This document shows positions 1-4,493 of a stretch of 6,055 nucleotides of DNA, piece after piece. Position numbers and translations under genes: made by a program. Positions within the stretch are counted from its first letter, which is position 1. Each line of letters begins with the position of its first letter. The stretch comes from an uncultured Shinella sp. Its GTDB lineage: Bacteria; Pseudomonadota; Alphaproteobacteria; Rhizobiales; Rhizobiaceae. A model generated the notes under the pieces. The model saw only the letters and a list, made by a program, of their open reading frames with translations. It was not told where the DNA came from and did not search any database. The stretch is from assembly GCA_946481465.1 (NCBI GenBank), contig CAMLOC010000247.1:1-6055 (forward strand), in the 5' to 3' direction.

Positions 1-460
1 CGTTCTGGAACATCTCCATGTTGCGCCGCGTCTGCTCCTCCAGCGCCTTCATCGGCCCGGCTACGTTCGACATGTTCATCATGTCGATGGGCGTCTTGCC
101 CATGGCCTTGTTCATCTGGTCGCGGAAGCGCTCCTGCTCCTTGGCGAAGGCGATCATCGACTGCTCGAGGAAGGACGGCACGATCATCTGCATCTGGTCG
201 CCGTAGAAGGCGATGAGCTGGCGCAGGAACGGGATCGGCAGCATGTTCTGCCCGTCCTTGTTCTCCAGTTCGAAGATGATCTGCGTCAGCACCGAATGGG
301 TGATGTCCTCGCCGGACTTGGCGTCCTGCACGGTGAAATCCTCGCCCTTCTTCACCATGACCGCGAGATCGTCCAGTGTCACATAGGTGCTCGTGCCCGT
401 GTTGTAGAGCCGCCGGTTCGCATATTTCTTGATGACGATCTGACCGTCGTTCCTGGCCAT
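1..460 (-). CDS. phaR: Polyhydroxyalkanoate synthesis repressor PhaR (partial, C-terminus outside window)
   Basis: PhaR (AniA in Sinorhizobium) is a cytoplasmic DNA-binding protein that also binds PHB granules. It represses phasin and PHA genes until polymer titrates it away. I translated the minus strand from the ATG at 460-458. The reading frame is open for 153 codons to the window edge. Residues about 7-66 match the PHB/PHA accumulation regulator DNA-binding domain, with the signature IKKYANRRLYNT at 10-21. Residues about 70-110 match the following PHB_acc repeat, seen as NMLPIPFLRQLI and MIVPSFLEQSM. The rest is a charged, Met/Gln-rich probable coiled-coil tail (residues 105-153). From memory rhizobial PhaR is near 190-200 aa, so a few dozen residues are missing on the left. 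A GAGGAG Shine-Dalgarno lies just upstream of the ATG. The gene is divergent from phaAB, the usual rhizobial arrangement, which suggests it regulates those genes and possibly itself. Confidence 0.96.
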   Translation of the reverse strand, partial: MARNDGQIVIKKYANRRLYNTGTSTYVTLDDLAVMVKKGEDFTVQDAKSGEDITHSVLTQIIFELENKDGQNMLPIPFLRQLIAFYGDQMQMIVPSFLEQSMIAFAKEQERFRDQMNKAMGKTPIDMMNMSNVAGPMKALEEQTRRNMEMFQN

Positions 461-507
461 TAGGGTCTCCTCATCCCCGTATTTCCATTTCTTTTTTGGT
501 CCTGGCG

Positions 508-536
508 AGTATCGGCAAAAAGACGCGCGCTGACAA
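508..536 (-). promoter_or_regulatory. Predicted sigma70-type promoter of phaR
   Basis: Read on the minus strand, TTGTCA (536-531, five of six to TTGACA) is followed after exactly 17 bp by GATACT (513-508, four of six to TATAAT). Transcription would start near position 501, giving a leader of about 40 nt with the GAGGAG ribosome binding site. It is the best promoter match found in this gap on either strand. The proposed PhaR box at 542-549 sits immediately upstream of the -35 element, which would suit autoregulation. The promoter is inferred from sequence only. Confidence 0.5.
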
Positions 537-540
537 TCGA

Positions 541-574
541 ATTGTGCAATGCGGCGAGCGATGCTGCGCAACAT
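541..574. promoter_or_regulatory. Candidate paired operator, possibly for PhaR
   Basis: Two palindrome-like elements occur here: ATTGTGCAAT at 541-550 (arms ATTG/CAAT) and ATGCTGCGCAACAT at 561-574 (one mismatched pair in 14 bp). Their cores TTGTGCAA and CTGCGCAA each differ by one base from the perfect palindrome TTGCGCAA. They are offset by 22 bp, about two helical turns, so bound dimers would lie on the same face. Studied PhaR proteins of Paracoccus and Rhodobacter are recalled to bind TGC-rich inverted repeats, which fits. The assignment to PhaR is inference. Confidence 0.4.
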
Positions 575-751
575 GGTTTTTCGCGCCGCAGGCCGCTTCC
601 GTGAAATTTTAGCGGCATCGGATATCCCGTTTGACTCTCCTCCTCCGCTTTGCCAGTTTTGATTTCGGGAGAACCGCCGGGCTCGCGCCGCTCGTGCGCC
701 GGGGCCGGTTCCAAGGCCGACCGCAAGGTCGCAGACATGAGGAAGCACGCC

Positions 752-1933
752 ATGAGCACCCCATCCATCGTCATCGCCAGCGCCGCCCGCACGGCGGTCG
801 GCTCCTTCAACGGAGCCTTCGCCAACACGCCCGCCCACGAACTCGGCGCGACGGTCATTTCGGCGGTTCTGGAGCGCGCGGGCGTGGCCGCGGGCGAGGT
901 GAACGAGGTGATTCTCGGCCAGGTCCTGCCGGCCGGCGAGGGCCAGAATCCGGCCCGCCAGGCCGCCATGAAGGCCGGCGTCCCGCAGGAGGCGACCGCC
1001 TGGGGCATGAACCAGCTCTGCGGCTCGGGCCTGCGCGCCGTGGCGCTCGGCATGCAGCAGATCGCCACCGGCGATGCCGGCATCATCGTCGCCGGCGGCA
1101 TGGAATCCATGTCCATGGCGCCGCATTGCGCGCATCTGCGCGGCGGCGTGAAGATGGGCGATTTCAAGATGATCGACACGATGATCAAGGACGGCCTGAC
1201 CGACGCCTTCTACGGCTACCACATGGGCATCACCGCCGAGAACGTCGCCAGGCAGTGGCAGCTTTCGCGCGACGAGCAGGACGTCTTCGCCGTTTCCTCG
1301 CAGAACAAGGCCGAGGCCGCCCAGAAGGAGGGCCGCTTCAAGGACGAGATCGTTCCCTTCATCGTCAAGGGCCGCAAGGGTGACGTCAGCGTCGATGCCG
1401 ACGAATATATCCGCCACGGCGCGACGCTCGAATCGATGGCGAAGCTCCGTCCCGCCTTCGACAAGGAGGGCACCGTGACCGCCGCCAACGCCTCCGGCCT
1501 CAATGACGGCGCCGCCGCTGCCCTTCTGATGAGCGAGGCCGAAGCCTCCCGCCGCGGCATCCAGCCGCTCGCCCGCATCGTCTCCTGGGCGACGGCCGGC
1601 GTCGACCCGAAGATCATGGGCACCGGCCCGATCCCGGCCTCCCGCAAGGCGCTCGAGCGCGCCGGCTGGAAGATCGGCGACCTCGACCTCGTCGAGGCCA
1701 ACGAGGCCTTCGCGGCCCAGGCCTGCGCCGTCAACAAGGATCTCGGCTGGGATCCGTCGATCGTCAACGTCAACGGTGGCGCCATCGCCATCGGCCACCC
1801 GATCGGCGCGTCCGGCGCCCGTATCCTCAACACGCTCCTCTTCGAAATGAAGCGCCGCGGCGCGAAGAAGGGCCTTGCCACGCTCTGCATCGGCGGGGGC
1901 ATGGGCGTGGCGATGTGCGTCGAGAGCATGTAA
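752..1933 (+). CDS. phaA: Acetyl-CoA acetyltransferase (beta-ketothiolase), PHB pathway
   Basis: This cytoplasmic biosynthetic thiolase (EC 2.3.1.9) condenses two acetyl-CoA to acetoacetyl-CoA, the first step of PHB synthesis. The product is 393 aa, the normal length for the family. The nucleophilic cysteine is Cys90 in NQLCGSG. The C-terminal catalytic set is complete: Asn317 in EANEAF, His349 in GHP, and Cys379 in LCIGGG. The thiolase N-domain spans about 4-262 and the C-domain about 270-392. The ATG at 752 was chosen because GAGGAA (739-744) lies 7 nt upstream and the product then begins as rhizobial PhaA proteins do ([17 protein letters not shown]). The frame is open back to 650, and an in-frame ATG at 737 would add five residues, but neither has a matching ribosome binding site. 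phaB follows after 86 bp on the same strand, so the two are probably cotranscribed. A paralogous degradative thiolase is possible in principle, but the phaB and phaR neighbours argue for the PHB role. Confidence 0.97.
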   Translation: MSTPSIVIASAARTAVGSFNGAFANTPAHELGATVISAVLERAGVAAGEVNEVILGQVLPAGEGQNPARQAAMKAGVPQEATAWGMNQLCGSGLRAVALGMQQIATGDAGIIVAGGMESMSMAPHCAHLRGGVKMGDFKMIDTMIKDGLTDAFYGYHMGITAENVARQWQLSRDEQDVFAVSSQNKAEAAQKEGRFKDEIVPFIVKGRKGDVSVDADEYIRHGATLESMAKLRPAFDKEGTVTAANASGLNDGAAAALLMSEAEASRRGIQPLARIVSWATAGVDPKIMGTGPIPASRKALERAGWKIGDLDLVEANEAFAAQACAVNKDLGWDPSIVNVNGGAIAIGHPIGASGARILNTLLFEMKRRGAKKGLATLCIGGGMGVAMCVESM

Positions 1934-1962
1934 GCATCAGCTTGCAGACTGCTTTGCCATGA

Positions 1963-1977
1963 CCTGCCGCCGGCAGG
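1963..1977. repeat. Perfect inverted repeat in the phaA-phaB gap
   Basis: The arms CCTGCC (1963-1968) and GGCAGG (1972-1977) are perfectly complementary around a GCC centre, 30 bp past the phaA stop and 42 bp before the phaB start. In RNA it would form a 6-bp hairpin with a 3-nt loop. No U-run follows, so it is not a classical terminator. It also contains CTGC and GCAG half-sites separated by 5 bp, similar to PhaR-type TGC-rich motifs. Its role is undetermined: mRNA processing or attenuation, an operator, or chance in GC-rich DNA. Confidence 0.4.
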
Positions 1978-2019
1978 GCGTCGGGTCGACTCGAAAACAG
2001 TTCCAGGGGAGTGAGCCAC

Positions 2020-2745
2020 ATGAGCAGGGTAGCATTGGTAACGGGCGGGTCGCGGGGCATCGGCGCTGCCATTTCGGTGGCGCTGAAGGCGGCCGGGTAC
2101 AAGGTGGCCGCAAGCTATGCCGGCAATGACGATGCAGCCAACGCCTTCAAGGCGGAAACCGGCATCCCGGTCTACAAATGGGACGTTGCGAGCTACGAGG
2201 CCTGCGTCGAGGGGATAGGCCGGGTGGAGGCGGATCTCGGTCCGGTCGATATCCTCGTCAACAATGCGGGCATCACCAAGGATGCGATGTTCCACAAGAT
2301 GACGCCGGAGCAATGGGGCGCGGTCATCAACACCAACCTTACCGGCCTCTTCAACATGACGCATCCGATCTGGTCGGGCATGCGCGACCGCAGCTTCGGC
2401 CGCGTCATCAACATCTCCTCGATCAACGGCCAGAAGGGCCAGATGGGCCAGGCGAACTATTCCGCCGCCAAGGCCGGCGACCTCGGCTTCACCAAGGCGC
2501 TTGCCCAGGAAGGCGCGGCCAAGGGCATCACGGTCAACGCCATCTGCCCCGGCTATATCGGCACCGAAATGGTGCGCGCCATTCCGGAAAAGGTGCTGAA
2601 CGAGCGGATCATTCCGCAGATCCCGGTCGGCCGCCTCGGCGAGCCGGACGAGATCGCCCGCATCGTCGTCTTCCTCGCCTCGGACGACGCCGGCTTCATC
2701 ACCGGCTCGACCATTTCGGCGAATGGCGGCCAGTTCTTCGTCTGA
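2020..2745 (+). CDS. phaB: NADPH-dependent acetoacetyl-CoA reductase, PHB pathway
   Basis: PhaB (EC 1.1.1.36) reduces acetoacetyl-CoA to (R)-3-hydroxybutyryl-CoA, the monomer for PHB synthase. It is a classical short-chain dehydrogenase of 241 aa with a Rossmann fold. Seen: the cofactor loop TGGSRGIG at 8-15, NNAG at 81-84, and the catalytic tetrad Asn106, Ser134, Tyr147 (in ANYSAAK) and Lys151. The stretch QKGQMGQANYS before the catalytic tyrosine and PGYIGTEMV at 177-185 are typical of PhaB and help separate it from FabG. I chose the ATG at 2020 because AGGGGAG (2005-2011) lies 8 nt upstream. An in-frame GTG at 2011 overlaps that ribosome binding site and is unlikely. It follows phaA by 86 bp, and a strong terminator comes 23 bp after its stop, so phaA-phaB forms a two-gene operon. 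Confidence 0.96.
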   Translation: MSRVALVTGGSRGIGAAISVALKAAGYKVAASYAGNDDAANAFKAETGIPVYKWDVASYEACVEGIGRVEADLGPVDILVNNAGITKDAMFHKMTPEQWGAVINTNLTGLFNMTHPIWSGMRDRSFGRVINISSINGQKGQMGQANYSAAKAGDLGFTKALAQEGAAKGITVNAICPGYIGTEMVRAIPEKVLNERIIPQIPVGRLGEPDEIARIVVFLASDDAGFITGSTISANGGQFFV

Positions 2746-2768
2746 CCGTCGTCATCGCAAAGGGAACA

Positions 2769-2791
2769 CGGCGCCTTCGGGCGCCGTTTTT
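2769..2791 (+). terminator. Rho-independent terminator of phaAB
   Basis: A perfect 7-bp stem CGGCGCC (2769-2775) / GGCGCCG (2780-2786) closes on a TTCG loop, giving the extra-stable C(UUCG)G tetraloop, and is followed at once by five T (2787-2791). It begins 23 bp after the phaB stop and is the textbook end of the phaAB transcript. The next start codon (phhB) is only 32 nt beyond the T-run. Confidence 0.9.
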
Positions 2792-2796
2792 CATGG

Positions 2797-2802
2797 TAGG
2801 AT
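2797..2802 (+). promoter_or_regulatory. Possible extended -10 element for phhB
   Basis: TAGGAT (2797-2802, four of six to TATAAT) is preceded by TG plus one base (2794-2796), the layout of an extended -10 element. The corresponding -35 region would lie inside the phaAB terminator stem and is poor (CTTCGG with a 16-bp spacer). A start near 2809 would leave a leader of about 15 nt that holds the GGGAG ribosome binding site. The element is supported mainly by the need for a promoter here, since a strong terminator precedes phhB. Confidence 0.3.
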
Positions 2803-2823
2803 GCGCAGAAGGGAGACGGCGCC

Positions 2824-3132
2824 ATGAAACAGGAAAAGCTCGAAGAGGCGGCGATCGCCGAAGCGCTGGCAAGCCTTGACGGCTGGGTCCGCTCGGAAGA
2901 CGGCATCGCCATCGAGAGGAAATTCAAGTTCTCGTCGTTCCGCGAGGCGTTCGGCTTCATGACCGAGGGGGCGCTCGCAGCGGAAAAATTCAACCACCAC
3001 CCCGAATGGTTCAACGTCTATAACCGTGTCGAGGTGCGGGTGACGAACCATGATGCGGGCGGACTGACGGAGCTGGACTTCAAGCTGGCGGCTGCAATGG
3101 ACAAGGCGGCGGCCCTGCGCACGAAGAGTTGA
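2824..3132 (+). CDS. phhB: Pterin-4a-carbinolamine dehydratase (PCD/DCoH family)
   Basis: The product is a 102-aa cytoplasmic enzyme (EC 4.2.1.96) that dehydrates 4a-hydroxytetrahydrobiopterin so the cofactor of aromatic amino-acid hydroxylases can be recycled. The length is typical. The active-site histidines are visible as His58-His59 in HHPEW and His76 in NHDAGGLT. The surrounding pattern FREAFGFM...[18 protein letters not shown] is the full family signature and nothing essential is missing. The ATG at 2824 has GGGAG (2811-2815) 8 nt upstream. No phenylalanine hydroxylase (phhA) is in the window, so the gene may serve a distant hydroxylase or a different pterin role; some bacterial homologues occur without a hydroxylase. 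It sits between the phaAB terminator and a YkvA-family gene 71 bp downstream, with which it may be cotranscribed. Confidence 0.94.
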   Translation: MKQEKLEEAAIAEALASLDGWVRSEDGIAIERKFKFSSFREAFGFMTEGALAAEKFNHHPEWFNVYNRVEVRVTNHDAGGLTELDFKLAAAMDKAAALRTKS

Positions 3133-3159
3133 ACAGCCGCAAAACCGTTCCCATATCAT
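3130..3159 (+). promoter_or_regulatory. Weak candidate promoter for the YkvA-family gene
   Basis: TGAACA (3130-3135, four of six to TTGACA, overlapping the phhB stop) is followed after 18 bp by TATCAT (3154-3159, five of six to TATAAT). The start would fall near 3166, about 38 nt before the gene. It is the only decent -10 element in the gap. Because the phhB-YkvA spacing is only 71 bp and no convincing terminator lies between them, readthrough from phhB is an equally good explanation. Confidence 0.3.
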
Positions 3160-3203
3160 TCCCGCCGGGTTTTTCCGGCATCGCCACCTGAAGGAGGCCA
3201 TGC

Positions 3204-3593
3204 ATGGATGACGTGAAGATCGGCGAGATTCTTCTGCCGGGAGACGAGGACGAGCAGGAGCGTCAGGAGAGCCGCGTGAAGAAGCGGTTCTGGCCGGTCC
3301 TCAAGCGCGCGATGCGGCAGGTGCCGTTCTCCCGTGATCTCGTCGCCGCCTATTATTGCGCGCTGGATTCCCGCACGCCCACCAAGGTGCGCGGCATCCT
3401 GCTCGCCGCGCTCGCCTATTTCGTATTGCCGCTCGACGGCATTCCGGATTTCTTTGCGCTGGTCGGCTTTTCCGATGACATCGCGGTGCTGACGGCCGCC
3501 TTCGCCGCCATCCGCGGCCATATCCGCGAGGACCACTATGTGGCCGCCGACAAGGCGCTTGCGGAGGAGCCGGACGCGCAGACGGCCGGTTGA
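3204..3593 (+). CDS. YkvA family (DUF1232) membrane-associated protein
   Basis: This 129-aa protein of the YkvA/DUF1232 family has no established biochemical function. The family hallmark is clear in residues about 63-96: a hydrophobic helix (GILLAALAYFVLPLD) running into PLDGIPDFFALVGFSDDIAVL, with the conserved Pro76, Asp78, Pro81, Asp82 and Asp91-Asp92. The N-terminal 30 residues are highly charged and likely cytosolic, the core is short and hydrophobic, and the C-terminal tail is acidic. It probably sits at the inner membrane. The start at 3204 has a strong AAGGAGG (3191-3197) with 6-nt spacing. Another ATG at 3200, out of frame and too near the ribosome binding site, opens only a three-codon ORF. 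Upstream is phhB on the same strand. A strong hairpin follows 24 bp after the stop. The family call is confident; the function is unknown. Confidence 0.88.
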   Translation: MDDVKIGEILLPGDEDEQERQESRVKKRFWPVLKRAMRQVPFSRDLVAAYYCALDSRTPTKVRGILLAALAYFVLPLDGIPDFFALVGFSDDIAVLTAAFAAIRGHIREDHYVAADKALAEEPDAQTAG

Positions 3594-3617
3594 TGTCCAC
3601 CCGCGCCGTGCTCGACC

Positions 3618-3647
3618 GTAGGGCGAGAAGTCAAATTCTTGCCCTAT
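3618..3647 (+). terminator. Hairpin and probable terminator after the YkvA-family gene
   Basis: Twelve consecutive pairs form between 3618-3629 and 3636-3647 around a 6-nt loop (GTCAAA); two of them are G-U (3618/3647 and 3625/3640). In the minus-strand transcript those two pairs would be C-A mismatches, so the structure favours the plus-strand RNA, meaning the 3' end of the phhB/YkvA transcript. The stop codon is 24 bp upstream. The downstream sequence (TCCTTGTGCCTT) is only moderately T-rich, so it may be an imperfect terminator or a 3'-end stabilising hairpin. Confidence 0.5.
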
Positions 3648-3863
3648 TCCTTGTGCCTTAAATGGCTTCGACGGGTTCTATCTCACCAAACGGGGACTGC
3701 GCGCGCACCTTTCTCGGCAATCCCGGCAAACGGGCTTGGCGGCTTTGCCTGCGCGTTTGTGCCGGTGCGGCGCGGAAGAGCCTTGTAAATGCGTTGCATG
3801 TTGACGGTTTGGTAACCTGAATTAAGTCAAAATAAATCAAATCGTCATCATGCATGGCCGACA

Positions 3864-3892
3864 CCGGCATCGAAGGCGCCGCCTTCGGCCGG
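3864..3892 (+). other. Stable hairpin in the leader of the IalB-family gene
   Basis: CCGGC (3864-3868) pairs with GCCGG (3888-3892), and CGAAGGC (3871-3877) pairs with GCCTTCG (3881-3887), giving 12 pairs with a 2-nt AT bulge and a 3-nt loop. It ends 32 nt before the start codon. No U-run follows in either direction, so it is not a rho-independent terminator. It could be a stabilising or regulatory 5' leader element. It could also be the footprint of a dimeric regulator acting on DNA. Confidence 0.45.
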
Positions 3893-3924
3893 GCAATCAC
3901 TGGCAAGACAACCGGCAGGAAAAC

Positions 3925-4428
3925 ATGTTCGTAAGAAAGCTCGCAACCGCACTCGCCCTCGTCGTCGTGACCGCAGGCGTTGCCTCGGCCCAGACGCCGA
4001 CGCGCATTCAGCAGTTCAATGCCTGGGGTGCCTATTCCTACCAGGCGAACGGCGGCAAGGTCTGCTACGTGCTGTCGGTGCCGAAGGAGAAGAACCCGGC
4101 CGGCGTCGACCACGGCGACGTCTTCTTCCTCGTCTCGCAGCGCCCGGGCCAGAACATCAGCTACGAGCCGCAGGCGATGATGGGCTATCCGCTGCAGGAA
4201 GCCTCCAAGGTCAACGTCGTCATCGACGGGCGCACCTTCGTGATGTTCACCAAGGGCAATTCGGCCTGGGTGGAGAACGCCGCCGAAGAGCCGGCCCTCG
4301 TCGCCGCCATGAAGGGCGGCAAGGATATGCAGGTCCAGGCCAAATCCCGCCGCGGCACGGGCACGTCCTACTCCTATTCGCTCTCGGGCATCTCCGCGGC
4401 GCTGAAGCAGATCGAAAGCTGCCGCTGA
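3925..4428 (+). CDS. Invasion associated locus B (IalB) family exported protein
   Basis: This 167-aa secreted or periplasmic protein belongs to the IalB family, named after the Bartonella erythrocyte-invasion factor. Members are common in free-living and plant-associated Rhizobiales, where no invasion role is implied and the function is poorly known. Residues 1-22 form a clear Sec signal peptide (positive MFVRK, hydrophobic LATALALVVVTAG, cleavage after ASA before Gln23). The mature region shows the family pattern: an FNAWGAYSY start, Cys47 in KVCYVLS, GDVFFLVSQRPG, a TFVMFTKGNSAWV core, AAMKGGKDMQVQAKSRRGT, and a final YSLSGISAALKQIESC with Cys166. The two cysteines probably form a disulfide. 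The ATG at 3925 was chosen because it starts the signal peptide; the longer frame from 3850 adds only Arg/His-rich residues. AGGA lies 4 nt upstream, a rather short spacing. It is transcribed alone and converges on the MFS gene. Confidence 0.9.
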   Translation: MFVRKLATALALVVVTAGVASAQTPTRIQQFNAWGAYSYQANGGKVCYVLSVPKEKNPAGVDHGDVFFLVSQRPGQNISYEPQAMMGYPLQEASKVNVVIDGRTFVMFTKGNSAWVENAAEEPALVAAMKGGKDMQVQAKSRRGTGTSYSYSLSGISAALKQIESCR

Positions 4429-4440
4429 ACCTTTCAGCGG
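4422..4440 (+). repeat. Hairpin overlapping the stop codon of the IalB-family gene
   Basis: CCGCTGAA (4422-4429) and TTCAGCGG (4433-4440) are perfect complements around a 3-nt loop. The 5' arm contains the TGA stop (4426-4428). It lies just before the main terminator, so the transcript ends in two consecutive hairpins. It may help 3'-end stability, or it may be incidental. Confidence 0.45.
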
Positions 4441-4448
4441 GCAGAAAT

Positions 4449-4480
4449 GGAAAAGGCCGGCGTTTCCGCCGGCCTTTTCC
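4449..4480. terminator. Bidirectional terminator between convergent genes
   Basis: A perfect 14-bp stem (4449-4462 with 4467-4480) closes on a TTTC loop. The GC core GGCCGGCG/CGCCGGCC is flanked by AAAA on the left and TTTT on the right, so either strand yields a GC hairpin followed by a U-run. It lies 20 bp past the IalB-family stop and 13 bp past the stop of the opposing MFS gene, so it should end both transcripts. Confidence 0.9.
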
Positions 4481-4493
4481 GTTTGTTCGAGCG

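Larger units (their letters stand above)
461..751. promoter_or_regulatory. Divergent phaR-phaA control region
   Basis: This 291-bp gap between two divergent start codons must carry the promoters of both phaR and phaA. Seen in it: a good minus-strand sigma70-type promoter for phaR (508-536), two related boxes TTGTGCAA (542-549) and CTGCGCAA (564-571), a T/A-rich run near 487-500, and a small GNRA-loop hairpin just before the phaA ribosome binding site (718-731). For phaA the only tolerable plus-strand -35 is TTTGAC at 630-635. The hexamer 17 bp downstream (CCAGTT, 653-658) is poor, so the phaA promoter is not assigned. Confidence 0.7.
3594..3924. other. Structured 331-bp intergenic region, no convincing gene
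   Basis: No open frame here has a ribosome binding site or a recognisable product. It holds a 12-bp hairpin just after the YkvA-family gene (3618-3647), a GC-rich middle with several short complementary segments (for example GGCAAA 3725-3730 with TTTGCC 3744-3749), an AT-rich block at 3821-3842, and a strong hairpin before the IalB-family start (3864-3892). A -35-like TTGACG lies at 3801-3806, but no good -10 follows at normal spacing. The 52-codon frame 3662-3820 lacks a ribosome binding site. The region presumably holds the promoter and leader of the downstream gene and could also encode a small RNA. Confidence 0.6.

Noticed and set aside
650..751. N-terminal extension of PhaA from TTG at 650
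   Set aside because: The extra residues do not resemble thiolases, and the ATG at 752 has a proper ribosome binding site and gives the standard 393-aa protein.
460..1188. 242-codon minus-strand frame over the start of phaA
   Set aside because: It is antisense to a well-supported thiolase, has no recognisable domain, and runs through the phaR promoter region.
631..1383. 250-codon plus-strand frame overlapping phaA
   Set aside because: Arg/His/Gly-rich shadow of phaA in another frame.
1216..2364. 382-codon minus-strand frame across phaA and phaB
   Set aside because: Antisense shadow of two confident genes; it also passes through their intergenic gap and has no domain signature.
2178..2879. 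233-codon plus-strand frame overlapping phaB
   Set aside because: Out-of-frame shadow of PhaB that continues through the phaAB terminator.
3164..3179. GCCGG-GTTTTT-CCGGC hairpin between phhB and the YkvA-family gene as a terminator
   Set aside because: The stem is only 5 bp and the T-run is in the loop, not after the stem, so it does not fit a rho-independent terminator.
3801..3828. Sigma70 promoter starting at TTGACG 3801-3806 for the IalB-family gene
   Set aside because: The -35 is good, but no hexamer at 16-18 bp spacing resembles a -10 element (TAAGTC, AAGTCA, AGTCAA), so I did not call it.
3658..3855. Short minus-strand frame ending at 3658 with an internal ATG at 3855-3853 (about 65 aa)
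   Set aside because: No ribosome binding site in front of the ATG and no recognisable product; it is simply the tail of the long shadow frame.
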